A DNA stretch of 64,000 nt, taken from positions 51,794,716-51,858,715 of the forward strand of contig NC_084833.1 in assembly GCF_033115175.1 (NCBI RefSeq), given 5' to 3'. This document shows, piece by piece, positions 1 to 12,687 of the stretch. The position numbers and the translations under genes are program-made. Source of the stretch: Lepus europaeus. Lineage: Eukaryota > Chordata > Mammalia > Lagomorpha > Leporidae. Position 1 is the stretch's first letter; the number at the start of each line of letters is the position of its first letter. The notes below the pieces were generated by a model. The model did not search any database and was not told where the DNA came from. It saw only the letters and a program-made list of their open reading frames with translations.

Positions 1-3000
1 GCTAGAATTAGCTTTACAGATGGCATTGGCAGCATATCTACATATCTCTAAGCCCTCATCCCCTGCCTTGTCTTCAACCTGTCCATCAGTTACAATACCC
101 AATCACTGCTCAGAGATGGAGAAAGGGGTTGATCGCAGCTCACAGGATCCTGTTTGGTTAGAAACGTCAGTGCTGCACAACCCAGGGCTGAGTCAGTGTC
201 TGTGAGAAAATGAACTGAATTAATATATAGAGGGGGTTGTGTCTCTGAACATTTAAAGCCTAAGTAACCGCAACAGCATTATTACACAGTAGAGGGAGGA
301 AAGCTAAAAGAAGTCTGGACAGGTGAGGTAGGGGAGCCTGGGAAATTTTCTGTTTGTTCAGAGGAATCTTGAAGATAATGGAAATATCAGATGTTTTAAA
401 GTTTCCTAGTAATGCCCAAGGATCCTGACCTGGCTTTCAGTGCTGCATTATTTGAAAGAGCAGAGTCCCTTTATACTCTGATTGCAAAATTTTTTTCTTG
501 TTTTTGTGTGTCTACCTTGGCATGTACTAAAGGAAGGTGTGTATTCATTTATTACATGATATCTCTGGGTTATAATTATGTACATATAGAAATAGATTGA
601 AAGCTATGTATGGCTCTTGTTTCATTATGGTCATTTACATTTCTAGATATAAAATATCATAATTGTCAGTTTAATGGTGAGTTAATTAAAATAAATGGAG
701 TATGTTTTCATGGGTTTAATGCTTTATTTTTTATTTCATGTAATTTGAGGAGGTATGTTTAGGATTGTTTTAGTGAATATATAAATTTAAGGAAAGACTA
801 ATTGTGAAATAATATTTTTGATATGCTTGAAAATAAAATTTAAGGTAGAGAAATGAAAAAATAATTTCCTAAAGAAGGAGTTGAATATATTTTTACCTTT
901 GAATGAATTAAGGATTGGTTCAACCACTTAGAGAGTAGTATTTTACAGGACTAAATGTATTTGAATGATAGAGTTCTAATTGATTAAAATGGTTTTTCAT
1001 TCTAGGTTTACAGAACACAGATTTCAAATAGATTTAGATACTGCTAATAAAACAGATAAAAGATAACTTTTTGAATTAGTGCAACTGATTTTCAACTAGA
1101 TAAATTTTCTGTATAAAGATAATTGTTCTTTCTGTGAGATGTTAACTCTTAACAGGTGACATTGCTTACTTTATTAGGAAATTGTAGCATAATTCCAAAC
1201 ATTTTAACTGATTTTTTCTCCTTCTCTACTACCCCCTACCTTACCCATCCTTCATTTTGTAGGGACTTTTGGTATATACACATCTTTAGATTGTTTTAGT
1301 AGTTCGTAACATTGTTTCCATGCAATATAAAAAACTCCTGTGATTTGCCCCATTTAATTTCTAATAGTTTGAATGGCTCTCCTGATCAGTGTCATGACTT
1401 ACTTATATAGCTAGATTAGTGGTATCTTATATTGACTTTTTTGTGGTTGGGGGTCTATAAATGTTTTTCTAAGCTTCTGATAGTAATAGTGGTAAAGCAG
1501 AAACTCTAGGTAGACATTTTTATCTCATACTTTGTAGAATACTTTCCTCTGATTCTGCTGTTTTAATATAATAATGCTTGTTTTCTTGTAAAAATGCATA
1601 TTCATTGCATAAATATTAAATATAGGACAGCATATAGAAAAATTATCCTATTGAAGGAAGAATACTTTAAATATTTTGGCAGTAGCATTTTTTTTCTATG
1701 TGTACATACAAATAAAATCAAGACATGTACAATTAAAAATTTCCAGATATTACTGTATGTACTGTTATATAATCTATTTTCTTTTAAAAATTATGAACAT
1801 CCTCTGTCATTTAATAGTCTCCTATAGCATAATGTTAAGAATTATATTTTGTGGGTATATATATATTGTAATTTATTTCACCAACCTGAGTTTTTCTGAT
1901 ACTTGATCAGAGAAAAAGGTCAACATGATTTGATAGCATAAATTTCTCCAGAAAGGAAGCCTATCTAAAGGATGTAAGGAAACATGTAATCACATGATAG
2001 TGTGATTACAAAATGAACTCTTAAAAAATATGCTTACTACTTTTAAAATAAAAGTAGATAGGATTGCCATAATAAGGTCTAAAAAATAAATCTTTTTAAA
2101 AACACTAGGAAAACTAAGGCTCACACAAGTTGAATCTTTAAAAAAAAGCTAAGACAACCCAACATTTGGTAAGAAGGTAACCAAGAAAAGTATAGTAATG
2201 ATGTATGACAATGAGGGTAGTAGAAAAAGAATTTTAGTTCTTATTTTGAAACTTGTTTATCAAAGTGGAAGAACAAACTACCACCACCACCAACAATAAA
2301 AATAACAACTCAAACATTTCTAAGAAGGACATAAAAATCTGTTTAGGTATGGAAGTAATGAATGTGTTTCATTAAATGAATTGCCATGGGGGTCATTTGA
2401 AACATAGTTATAAAAAGAATTGTTTGCAGCATCTTAAAATTATTGGTAATAATCGTTTTCTTTGAAGATTTTGTGAGAAAAGAATAGCTGTTAAAAATGG
2501 GAGATTCTACTCCTGATTTCAAAAGAGATATAAGATTTTAGGATATGAATAAAAATAATTATTTATGACTAACTTGAACAAAAAGGATGAAGAATGATCT
2601 TGAATGGGTTTGTTAAAACCATTTTGTCAGACCAATTTTGACTTTTCACTGATTCAGTTAATAGACTGATAGGTTGGTAAATCTGGACTTGAGTTTGGCT
2701 TTCAGTAAGGCCCTTTTTGATATACTTGAACATTAAAGTGAGGGAACTAGTAAGCTAAGAGGTGATTATGTTGATTAATATAGTTTTGATTTTGAATGAC
2801 CCTATTCAAAGGCAGGTTGATCTTGGGAAGTGGCTTTATTCTTGGCTTTGTCTTCTTGCTCATCTGGAAAAAATAAATTGCCAAATTTTTCTATGAGGCT
2901 AATGAAAGGATAGTAAATATATATACTGAATGATCCAAAATCATGTCTTAAGTCTAGATTGTTAGAATAATTCAGATGAACTTTTTCAGAGTCTTTGTAA

Positions 3001-3424
3001 GGCCTGAAAAACAGCAGTTTACCTTAAAGTTGCATGGCTTTAGGATACCACATTTGAAAAAGACCTAAAGGTGGTTTTTATCAGTAATGTGACTTAAAAC
3101 AGTAGTACAATTAGGCTGTCATCATCTTCCTCAGAGCAGCCCCTCCCCAAAAACCATTTGCATTTCAGTTAATGGAAAAGAAGATAGAACTGCTCTGCTA
3201 CACACTGAGGTGCTGTTTATTAGTTGTGTGTATATTCACGGGGAAGGATGCGAAGAAGTTGGATGCCTTGTAAGCTTACAGAACTAAGAACTTAAGAAAG
3301 ATCTTGATGTGGCACTGGATGGATATTAAGGAATCTTGCAATGAGAGATATCATTACATATTTGAAGAATCATCCTTTGGCAAAGGAATTGGACTTGATT
3401 TGATTCAGACTTGTTTGAGGTTAG

Positions 3425-3605
3425 GAATGTGAACTGTGAAGTTAAACCCTTTAACCTCAGACACACTACTGAATTAACTATATGATTTCAGGCAAGTTGT
3501 TCAGCTTCTAAACGTCCATATTCTCAGCTGTGAAATGTGGATGGTTTTGAGAATTAAAGTACTCAATATTATTGTGTCTGGCATATAGTAAATGTTCAAA
3601 TTTAG
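3425..3605 (+). repeat. MIR SINE
   Basis: Decayed match to the MIR core in order: GGCAAGTTGTTCAGCTTC, then CAGCTGTGAAATGTGGAT, then TCTGGCATATAGTAAATG near the end. Ancient mammalian SINE. Confidence 0.75.
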
Positions 3606-4285
3606 CATTGTTGCTGCTTTTATCTGATCCTACCAGGTAGAACTAGGGAAGTTGTACTCAGCCCAGGGTGATTACAACTGGGGACCTAATGAGTGTAAAT
3701 ATTTGGGGGCCAGGATTGGTACTAAGATATCTTATGGTGCACATAACAGCCTCCCTACAACAAATAATTTTCTGGTTTAAAACCTTAAACTAGGGTTAAG
3801 TAAAAAGATTTAAGACTTAAATGTTAAGGAAAACCTGCCTTAGGAGTTTTCCAAAGGTAGAACAAAGCTATTGAAAGATAACTCATGCCACAGGGTCTTA
3901 GAGAGCTTCATTTCATAGCTCCATTTCTTAACTTTCTTTAGGTCTTTGCTCAGACATCCCCCCTCAGAGTTCTACCTTGAGCACTCAAAGTGGTGATGCT
4001 CTACTTACTCGGCTTTATTTTTCCTCATAGCATTTATCACCATATGACATCAAATATGTTTATATACTATGTCACTCTTTACTAGACTGTTTTAATTTTC
4101 AGGGCAGAGATTTCTTCAGTTATAGTCACCAGGGTTAGAACAGTACATGGCATATAGTTCAGCTAATTTATTAGAAACATCTATTCAGAGTCTCCTCAGT
4201 TTAAAGAAGTGCTTGTTTAACATCTTCCTTTAAAAAAAATAAAAAACAAGATCATAAACATTTTAAAAGAAACCTCTGCAAGTAG

Positions 4286-4530
4286 GGAAGTGGGCATTTA
4301 CCTCAGCAGTTAATAAGCCCACATCCCACAATTGGAGTACCTGGGTTTGATTTTTGGTTTAGGTTCCTGACCTCAGCTTCCTGCCAAGGCAGACCCTAAG
4401 GGGCAGCAGTGATAGCTGAAGTACTTCATTCCTGCCACCCATGTAAGAGAGCTTGATTGCTTCCTGGGCATTTGGAAAATGAACCAATGAATGGGAGATC
4501 TCTGTCTCTCTGCCTCTCAAAGAAAATTTT
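4286..4530 (+). repeat. CSINE, old diverged copy
   Basis: Head-like TGGGCATTTACCTCAGCAG, body CTGCCACCCATGTAAGAG, then GGCATTTGG, GATCTCTGTCTCTCTGCC. Well diverged, which marks it as an early lagomorph copy. Confidence 0.7.
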
Positions 4531-4924
4531 AAAAAAGTAAAAATATAGCTTTTTTTTGTTTCCACATAAAATCAGTTTCTCTCATCTGAAAAACTTTTAC
4601 CTTGTAGTAAAATGTTAGTTTGGTCATTAAGGATACTTATCTGTCAGGACTGCTAGTATCTAGATCTTAAGTGACTTCAGTTGAAATTTGAACATATTTC
4701 TGAGAGCAGCCCTACAATGGTTGAGAACTTCCCTTTTCTGTAATTGGCCTTTGTATCTTGGTACACTGACTATGTATTAAAGTGGAAGAGCAGAAAGTTT
4801 ATAGAAGGCTAATTGAACAAAAGAAGGAAATGATGAGAGAAGTTTTTAGTAAAGCTGTTGAAAATAGTTTTAAAAGTTTGACAGCATTTCTTACGTCATC
4901 AGCCATTGAAAATATAGGGGCCAA

Positions 4925-5045
4925 TGAATGTTTTCTTTACAGGGTTGGTTAGCAAATATTTTTGGTTATGTGGGCTACACTGTTTCTAATACTGTACTTT
5001 GCCACTGTAGTGTGGAAGCTGCCATGAACAATAATATAGGTTGAG
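4925..5045 (-). repeat. hAT/Charlie-type element fragment
   Basis: GTTGGTTAGCAAATATTTTTGG, then TGTGGGCTACACTGTTTC and TTGCCACTGTAGTG, resembling the Charlie-type repeat also seen near 31508 and 39000, in reverse orientation. Short and weak. Confidence 0.45.
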
Positions 5046-5116
5046 TAGCTTTTATCTCAAATACAGAAATGTTTCAGTTTGGATTTTTTTTTTTTCAAAT
5101 TTGGGAGACTATTTAC

Positions 5117-5169
5117 ATATATATATAGTATATATATATATAGTATATATATATATATAGTATAGTATA

Positions 5170-5201
<32 letters not shown>

Positions 5202-5230
5202 GTACATATATATATATATATATATATATA
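5117..5230. repeat. TA-rich microsatellite
   Basis: About 110 bases of TATATA units broken by repeated TAG and TAC interruptions (ATATAGTATATATA). It lies just left of the antisense LINE-1. Likely length-polymorphic and hard to assemble. Confidence 0.9.
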
Positions 5231-6387
5231 ATGAAGTACCTTGTGGGTGGAATCCAAGCCTAAATATAAAATTCATTTGTTTCTTGTATACTTTATACAC
5301 CTGAAGATAATTTTATATAACCTGAAGATAATTTTATATAACATTTTTTATGTACCTGTGTTTTGATTGCAGTGGTCGTGTGAGGTCAGTTACAGAATTT
5401 TCCACTTCTGCTTAGAAACATTTAGACTTTGGAGTGTTTTGAATTTCATATTTTCAGATTAGGGATGCTAGGCTTGCCTCAAGCAGTTTGTGTTTTGACC
5501 AAAAGGCTACTTCTGGTGTACTGTTTGTATCTGTGTATGCTCCTGACACCTTACCACAATCAGGATTATAAGCATGGATATCACACCAAAAAGTTTCCTT
5601 GGGGCCCTCCTTAACCCTTCCCTTCCAATCCCTATAGCTTATGCCAGTGCAACCCACAAGGTTTTTTTTTTTTTTTTTTTTTCCCCGACACTACACTTTA
5701 GTCTATGTTTTCTAAAATTTTATTTAATTTTTTGAAGAGTCTGGCTTCTTTCATTCAGCATAGTGCTTTGAGGTTGACTCATGTTCAGACTTGTATCAAT
5801 AGTTCATCTTTTTTATTGGTGAATAGTGGTCTGTTATATGGATATTGCAAATTGTTTATCCATTCACTTGTTCATGGGCATTTAAGTTTTTAGTTTTGAG
5901 CTTTTACAAACAAAGCTGCTAAGAATGTTTTTGTACAAGTCTTTTTAATAGACATGTTTTCATTTCTTGTGAGTAAATGCAGAATGGAATGGCTGGATTA
6001 TATGGCTAGCATATGGTTAACTTAAGAAAGAAATTTTTCCAAAACAATTTTCAAAGTAGTTTTGCCATTTTCTATTCTTGCCAAAAGGGTATGATAGTCC
6101 CATCTTATACACACACTCATCAGTACTTGATATGGTCAACGTCTTTAATTAGCCATCCAAATAGATGCATAATGGTATAACATGGTTTTTAATTTGTATT
6201 TCCTTAATGACTAATATTCAACATCATTATGTGTATTTATCTTTTCCATCTGTGAACATTTTGCCCATTATTTTGAGAATTCTTGATATAATTTACATAC
6301 AAATCCTTTATTATACATGATTTCAGATTTTTTCTCTGAGTTTGCTCATTCTCCGAGCACTATTTTTTAATGTTTATTTTTATTATT

Positions 6388-6677
6388 TTTTTAATGTTTA
6401 TTTTTATTTATTTGAAAGAAATCTTCACTGGCTTATTTCTTACATATCCACACCAGCCAAGTTTGGGCCAGTCTGAAGCCAGGAACTAGAAACTCCCTCT
6501 TGAGTCTCCCACATGTGTGTCAGGAACACAAGTACTTGAGCTGTTGTCTGTCACCCAGGGTGTATATTAATGGGAAGCTGGTTCAGAAGCTGAGGCAGGA
6601 CTCAGACCCTGGCACTCTGATATGTGACTTGGCATCCCAAGTGACAGCTTAACTCTCTGTACTACAATAGCTGCCCC
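6388..6677 (-). repeat. CSINE or related old lagomorph SINE, antisense
   Basis: Tail side TTTATTTATTTGAAAGAAATC, middle GGCCAGTCTGAAGCCAGGA and CTCCCACATG, end AATAGCTGCCCC. Diverged, so an older subfamily. Confidence 0.6.
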
Positions 6678-6719
6678 TTAAAAAGTGGGTTTTTATTTAT
6701 TTATTTATTTTATTTATTT

Positions 6720-7037
6720 ATATTTTTTTTTTGACAGGTAGAGATACAGACAGTGAGAGAGAGAGACAAAGAGAAAGGTCTTCCTTCCATTGGTTCACTC
6801 CCCAAATGGCTGCTACGGCCGGCGCTGCCGCTGATCCGAAGCCAGGAGCCAAGTGCTTCTTCCTGGTCTCCCATGCGGGTACAGGGGCCCAAGCACCTGG
6901 GCCATCCTCCACTGCCCTCCCAGGCCACAGCAGAGAGCTGGACTGGAAGAGGAGCAACCAGGACTAGAACCCGGCGCTAATATGGGATGCTGGTGCCGCA
7001 GGCGGAGGATTAGCCAAGTGAGCCACAGCGCCGGCCT
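6720..7037 (-). repeat. CSINE, full length, antisense
   Basis: T-rich tail, GACAGGTAGAGATACAGAC, GA-tract, CTTCCATTGGTTCACTCC, TGGGCCATCCTCCACTG, ending CACAGCGCCGGCC. Flanked by weak short repeats of TAAAAAGTG that may be its target duplication. Confidence 0.9.
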
Positions 7038-7062
7038 CTAAAAAGTGTTTTTGAAGTGCAAA

Positions 7063-7104
7063 TTTTTTTTTTTTTAATTTATTTGACAGGTAGAGTTATA
7101 GACG

Positions 7105-7140
<36 letters not shown>

Positions 7141-7398
7141 TTTTCCTTCCATTGGTTCACTCCCCAAATGGCCACCACGGCCGGCGCTGCAGCCAATCTG
7201 AAGCCAGGAGCCAGGTGCTTCTTCCTGGTCTCCCATGTGGGTGCAGGGGCCCAAGCACTTGGGCCATCCTCCACTGTCCTCCTGGGCCACAGCAGAGAGC
7301 TGGACTGGAAAAGGAGCAACCGGGACTAGAACCCGGCGCCCATATGGGATGCCAGCGCTGCAGGTGGAGGATTAACTAAGTGAGGCACGGCGCCGGCA
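7063..7398 (-). repeat. CSINE, full length, antisense
   Basis: T-tail, GACAGGTAGAGTTATAGACG, a long GA tract, standard body, end GGCACGGCGCCGGC. Lies about 25 bases from the previous copy and shares its subfamily features. Confidence 0.9.
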
Positions 7399-8053
7399 CC
7401 TCCCCAAAACTTTTTTAATTTTGATGAAATTCAATTATTAGTTTATTCCTTTTGAAACTGTACTTTTCTATTTCTAGAAGTTTTATGGTTTTAGATTTTA
7501 GATGTCTGTGATCCATTTTGAGTTAACTTTTATATATGATGTGAGCTGTTGATCAGAGGATTTTTGTGTTTTAAGAGGTGCTGGAAATGAATTAACCATT
7601 GTATATGCATTTATTATAGGACTGTTTCATGGAAAAACTATTCTTGAATTGTTTCTGAACTCTGGTTCAAAATGAGTTTTCTGTACATGTATAGGTGTAT
7701 AGATCTTTTGCTAGAGTTTCTATTCTGGCCCACTAATCTACTTGCATGCTGCATTCATTACTGCAGCTTCATTATCAGTCTCAAAATCAGATGTGTTAGT
7801 CTTCTAACCCCATTTTTCCCCCTTAAAGTTATGTAGGCACTTTAAAGCCCTTTACATTTGCATATTAATTTTAGATTTAGTTTGTCACTTTTGAAAAGGA
7901 AGCTGGCTTAATTTTTGATTGTGATTTTGTTGGATCTATACATCAACTTCGGGAGAATTGACATCCTAACACTTTTGAGTCTTCTGATGTGTCAGAATAT
8001 TCGAGTTTTTCAATATTATTGTAAATGGTATTGTTTTTAAGTCTTCAAATTCA

Positions 8054-8054
<1 letters not shown>

Positions 8055-8084
<30 letters not shown>

Positions 8085-8410
8085 GGCAGGCAGAGTGGAC
8101 AGTGAGAGAGAGACAGAGAGAAAGGTCTTCCTTTTGCCGTTGGTTCACCCTCCAATGGCTGCCACGACCGGTGCGCTGCGGCCGGCGCACCGCGCTGATC
8201 CGATGGCAGGAGCCAGGTGCTTCTCCTGGTCTCCCATGGGGTGCAGGGCCCAAGCACTTGGGCCATCCTCCACTGCCTTCCCAGGCCACAGCAGAGAGCT
8301 GGCCTTGAAGAGGGGCAACCGGGACAGAATCCAGCGCCCCGACCGGGCCTAGAACCCGGTGTGCCGCGCCACAGGCAGAGGATTAGCCTATTGAGCCACG
8401 GCGCCGGCCC
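8055..8410 (-). repeat. CSINE, full length, antisense (GC-rich head subfamily)
   Basis: (ATTT)n tail, GGCAGGCAGAGTGGACAG, GTGCGCTGCGGCCGGCGCAC insertion-type body, end GCCACGGCGCCGGCCC. The GTGGACAG and GCGCTGCGGCCGGCGC features mark the same subfamily as copies at 8787, 27001, 30499 and 54068. Confidence 0.92.
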
Positions 8411-8426
8411 AGATTATTTCTTTCTT

Positions 8427-9640
8427 TTTTTTTTTTTTTTATTAAACTTTTATTTAATGAATATAAATTTCCAAAGTATAGCTTATGGGTTACAATGGCT
8501 TCCCCCCTCCCATAACTTCCCTCCCGCCCGCAACCCTCCCCTTTCCCGCTCCCTTTCCCCTTCCATTCATGTAAAGATTAATTTTCAATTCTCTTTGTAT
8601 ACAGAAGATCAGTTTAGTATATATTAGGTAAAGATTTCAACATTTTGCCCATATAGCAACATAAAGTGAAAAAACTACATTGGATTACTAATTATAGCAT
8701 TAAATAGCAATGTACAGCACATTAAAGACAGAGATCCTACATAATTTTTTTTCAAATTAATTAATTTTCTATGCCATTTCCATTTTTTTTTTTTTTTGAC
8801 AGGCAGAGTGGACAGTGAGAGAGAGACAGAGAGAAAGGTCTTCCTTTTGCCGTTGGTTCACCCTCCAATGGCCGCCGCGGTAGCGCGCTGCGGCCGGCGC
8901 ACCGCGCTGTTCCGTTGGCAGGAGCCAGGTGCTTATCCTGGTCTCCCATGGGGTGCAGAGCCCAAGCACTTGGGCCATCCTCCACTGCACTCCCTGGCCA
9001 CAGCAGAGAGCTGGCCTGGAAGAGGGGCAACCGGGACAGGATCGGTGCCCCGACCGGGATTAGACCCGGTGTGCCGGCGCCGCAAGGCGGAGGATTAGCC
9101 TGTTGAGCCACGGCGCCGGCCGCCATTTCCATTTTAACACCAGGTTGTTTTTTTTCATTTCCAATTCTCTTTATATACAGAAGATCACTTCAGTATGTAA
9201 TTAGTAAAGACCTCATCAGTTTGTGCCCACACAGAAACGCAAAGTATAAAAATACTGTTTCAGTACTAGTTATAGCATCACTTCGCTTTAGACGACACAT
9301 TAGGGACAGATCCCACATGGGGTGTAAGTACACAGTGACTTCTGTTGCTGATTTAACAATTTGACACTCCTGTTCATGGCGTCAGTAATCTCCCTAGGCT
9401 CTAGTCATGAGTTGCCAGGGCTATGGAAGCCTTTAGAGTTCGCTGACTTTGATCTTATTCCGATAGGGTTATAGTCAAAGTGGAAGTTCTCTCCTCCCTT
9501 CGGAGAAGGGTACCTCCTTCTTTGATGGCCCCATTCTTTCCACTGGGATCTCACTCACAGAGATCATTCATTTAGGTCTTTTTTTTTTTTTTTCCATGAT
9601 ATCTTGGCTTTCCATGCCTGCTATACTCTCATGGGCTCTT
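8427..9640 (-). mobile_element. Rabbit-type LINE-1 3' end(s), antisense, interrupted by a CSINE
   Basis: A T-run (8427-8450) followed on + by TTAAACTTTTATTTAATGAA, TATAAATTTCCAAAGTATAG, TTATGGGTTACAATGGCTTC and the C-rich tract. Reversed, this is the 3' end of lagomorph LINE-1 with its G-rich purine tract and poly(A). A CSINE splits it at 8787-9121. Sequence right of the CSINE (9136-9330) repeats motifs already seen at 8580-8745 (ATATACAGAAGATCA, TAGTTATAGCAT, CACATTAGGGACAGA), so it may be a second copy. The right limit is uncertain. Confidence 0.8.
8787..9121 (-). repeat. CSINE, antisense, inserted into LINE-1, with 14-base target duplication
   Basis: GACAGGCAGAGTGGACAG to GCCACGGCGCCGGCC. 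GCCATTTCCATTTT is present at 8773-8786 and again at 9122-9135, so the insertion boundaries and its younger age than the LINE-1 are clear. Confidence 0.95.
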
Positions 9641-9892
9641 CTAGTTGACTTTAAAATAATGATCTTGTATTCTGCACCCATGGTAAACTAACTTAGTAAG
9701 TCAGTAGTTCAAATCACTTTTTTGTACTAGAGTGAATATATAATCATGTTATCTACAAATAAAGATGGTTTTATTTCTTTACCCGTCTGAATTCTTTCAA
9801 TGTCTTTTTTTTTTTTTTTTTTGCTATATTACACTAGCTGGAATCATAAGTACATGATTGAAAAGAAGTGATAAGAGTGGATATCTTTAGTT

Positions 9893-9937
9893 TTTTTAAA
9901 ATTTATTTGAAAGTTACAGAGAGAAAACAAGTTGTTT
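9893..9937 (-). repeat. CSINE tail fragment, antisense
   Basis: TTTTAAAATTTATTTGAAAGTTACAGAGAGAA pattern without a body, directly before a fuller copy. Probably an older CSINE cut by the next insertion. Confidence 0.55.
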
Positions 9938-10258
9938 TTTTTTTTAAATTTATTTGAAAGAGTTACACAGAGAAGAGGCAGAGAAAGAGAGAGAGAGACA
10001 GGTCTTCCATCCACTGGTTCACTCCCCAATTGGCCGCAACAGCCGGAACTGTGTTGATCCGAAGCCAGGAGCCAGAAGCTTCTTCCAGATCTCCAACTTG
10101 GGTACAGGGGCTCAAGGACTTGGGCCATCTTCAGCTGCCTTCCCAGGCTAAGCAGAGATCTGGATCGGAAGTGGAGCAACTGGGACTCGAACAGGCGCCC
10201 ATATGGGACGCCAGCACTGCAGGCAGTGGCTTTACCCACTATGCCACAGTGCTGGCCC
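9938..10258 (-). repeat. CSINE, full length, antisense
   Basis: TTTATTTGAAAGAGTTACACAGAG, GA tract, body with GTTCACTCCCCAATTGGCC, end CCACAGTGCTGGCCCC. Confidence 0.9.
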
Positions 10259-10261
10259 CTT

Positions 10262-10812
10262 GTTTTGTTTTTTTTAATTTATTTATTTGTTTGAAAGGCA
10301 GAAAGAGCGAGAGCAAGCAAGCTCCCATCCATTGGTTCATTCCCTAGATGACAGCAATGGCCAGGACTAAGCCAAGCCAAAGCTAGGAACTTCATCTGGG
10401 TCTTCCATGTGTGTAACAGGGGCCCATACGCTTGGGTAATCCACCACTGCTTTTCCCAGGCCATTAGCAGGAGCTGGATGGGAAATAGAGAAGCCAGGAC
10501 ACTGACTGGCTGCCCATATGGGATGCTGGCATTCCAGGCAGCTGCTTTACCAGCTATACCTGGATCAAATGTGGAGCAGCCGAGACAACCACCACCACCC
10601 ATATGGGATGCCTGCGTTGGAGGCTACGGCTTACTGCTACATCACAGCACTGGTCCTGAAAGAGATTTTCCATCTGCTGGTTCACCCCCCAGATGGCGCA
10701 ATGGTCAAGGCTAGGCCAGGCCAAAGCAGGAGCTTCACCTAGTTCCCGTGTGGGTGGCATGGGATATTTTACTGCTTTCCCAGGCCCATTAGCAGGAAGC
10801 TAGGGCTGGCAT
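10262..10812 (-). repeat. Nest of at least two CSINE copies, antisense
   Basis: Two tails and bodies run head to tail: GTTTGAAAGGCAGAAAGAGC (10290s) to GCTATACC, then a second body with CCATATGGGATGCC, CTGGTTCACCCCCCAGATGG and a late GCTAGGGCTGGC. Junctions are not sharp. Probably one copy inserted into another. Confidence 0.75.
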
Positions 10813-11911
10813 TATTCTGTCTTAAAGCCTTAGAGGAATTCTTTAGTGAAGCCACGTGAAATTTTCTTGTAGAGGATGTTTTTATTACAAATTCATTTTC
10901 TTTGATAAATACCCAGCTCTTTAGCTTACCTTTCTTCTTGAGTGGGCTTTGGTAGATTTGAATTTGTTCAGTTCTTCTTAACTTGTGAAATTTGTTTGCA
11001 TAAAGTTGCTTACAATATTTTGCTATTTTAATATCTGTGGTTTTGAAGATATTAACGCTGTTATTTCTGATGTTAGTAATCCATATCTTCTATTTTTGAA
11101 CCATTCTGGTTAGAAATTTATCAGTTCATTTCTAAAGGACCAGGTTTGTTTTCATTGTTTTTTCCCTGTTTGTTTTTTCTAATTATGTTGATTTCTACTT
11201 TGATCTTGGTTATTTTCTTACACTGCTTTTTGGTTTAACTTGTTCTTTATTTTCTTCAGGTGCAAAGTGAGGTCATTTCCTTAGACTTTTTTTTTTTTTT
11301 AAATGAATGTAGAAATTTAATGTTACAATTTACTTGCTAGGTGTGCTGGTATAATGTCATGCCATGCCACAAATTTTAATGTTGATGGGAAATTTTTTTG
11401 TTTTTAGTTTCTCTCAGTTCAAAATGTACTGATTTCCTATTTAATTTCTTCTTTGCCCATGACTTATTTGGATAAAATTATTAATTTCCAAATACTTGGG
11501 AATTTTCCAGATAGCTCTGTTGTTGAATTCTAATTTAATTACATTGCGGTCAGAATAAATGCTTTGTATGATTAAAATTTTCAAGTTTATTAAAACTTGC
11601 TTTATTGCCCAGAATATGATTGAATAAATTTTCTGCCTTTGTTAGGTGAAGTGTTCTGTTGAATGTCAGTTAGGTCAAGTCAGTTGATTGGGTCATTCAA
11701 GTCTTACTAATTGATTTTCTGTTAAACATTATGATGTTTTTTTGAAATCTCTGACTATAATTGTGGAGTTGTCTAGTTCTTGTAATTTTACCAGTTTTTT
11801 TCCATATATTTTGAAGCTCTGAGGCAGAAAAAGCTCGGATTGTTGTATACTCTTAATAAATTAGCCCCTTTATCCTTATGAAATACTTTGATAACATTCT
11901 TTGCTCTGAGC

Positions 11912-11941
11912 TCTATTATTATTATTATTATTATTATTATT
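11912..11941. repeat. ATT trinucleotide repeat
   Basis: About ten ATT units lie where the tail of the following antisense CSINE should be, so it probably grew from that tail. Confidence 0.9.
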
Positions 11942-12082
11942 GGACAGGCAGAGTTAGACAGTGAGAGACACAAAGAGAAAGGTCTTCCTTCTGTTGGTTC
12001 AGCCCCAAATGGCCGCTTACGGCCGGTGCGCTGCGCCTATCTGAAGCCAGGAGCCGGGTACTTCCTCCTGGTCTCCCTATAC
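11942..12082 (-). repeat. CSINE, 5'-truncated, antisense
   Basis: GGACAGGCAGAGTTAGACAG to CTCCTGGTCTCCC, then it stops and old LINE-1 resumes. The head half is missing. Confidence 0.85.
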
Positions 12083-12687
12083 TTTTGCTTTCTTTGGACT
12101 AATTTAGCCTGCTGTATGTTTCCTCCTCCTGTTATATTAAACCTCGTAATACCTTTATATTTAACATATGTAGATGGCAACAAATAGTTGGGTTTAGTTT
12201 TTATGTCCAATTTGATGATAATCCCCTTTTATGGCTTAGATCATTTACATTTAAGTGATTTAGACCATTTATATTTATGTTTTGAGTCTGTTATGTTGCT
12301 TTGTATTTTCTATTTGTCCTATGAATTTTTCTTCTCTATTTCTCCCTCTTCCTTTTTTATCTTTGTTCTCTTTTGGGTTAAATGTATTGTTTAAAATGAT
12401 TTCATTTTATCTCCTTTGTTGGCATATTAGCTATAATTCCTTATGTCTTTAAAAAGAGGAACTTCAAAAAGTTCATGGAAAATGGGATTAAAGATAAGTT
12501 TATTTTGATTCAAGAAATTGTGAAATCCATATGTCTTATTTTCATAGTATGCATTATTTGTGAAAGTTTTGAAGATCCCTTCTGTTAGTAATTGCTTTAG
12601 CATTTATGGTATGTATTTTAACTTAGCACAGTTTCCCTTCAAATGATGTTACACCATTTCTTTTCTTGTATAAAAACTTTACAGTAT

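Noticed and set aside
1594..1906. Hydrophobic open frames of about 76 codons
   Set aside because: AT-rich intron sequence gives Phe/Ile/Tyr-rich chance frames. No start context or homology.
6710..7379. Overlapping open frames on both strands with similar peptides
   Set aside because: They are translations of CSINE copies. The same peptides recur at every CSINE in the window.
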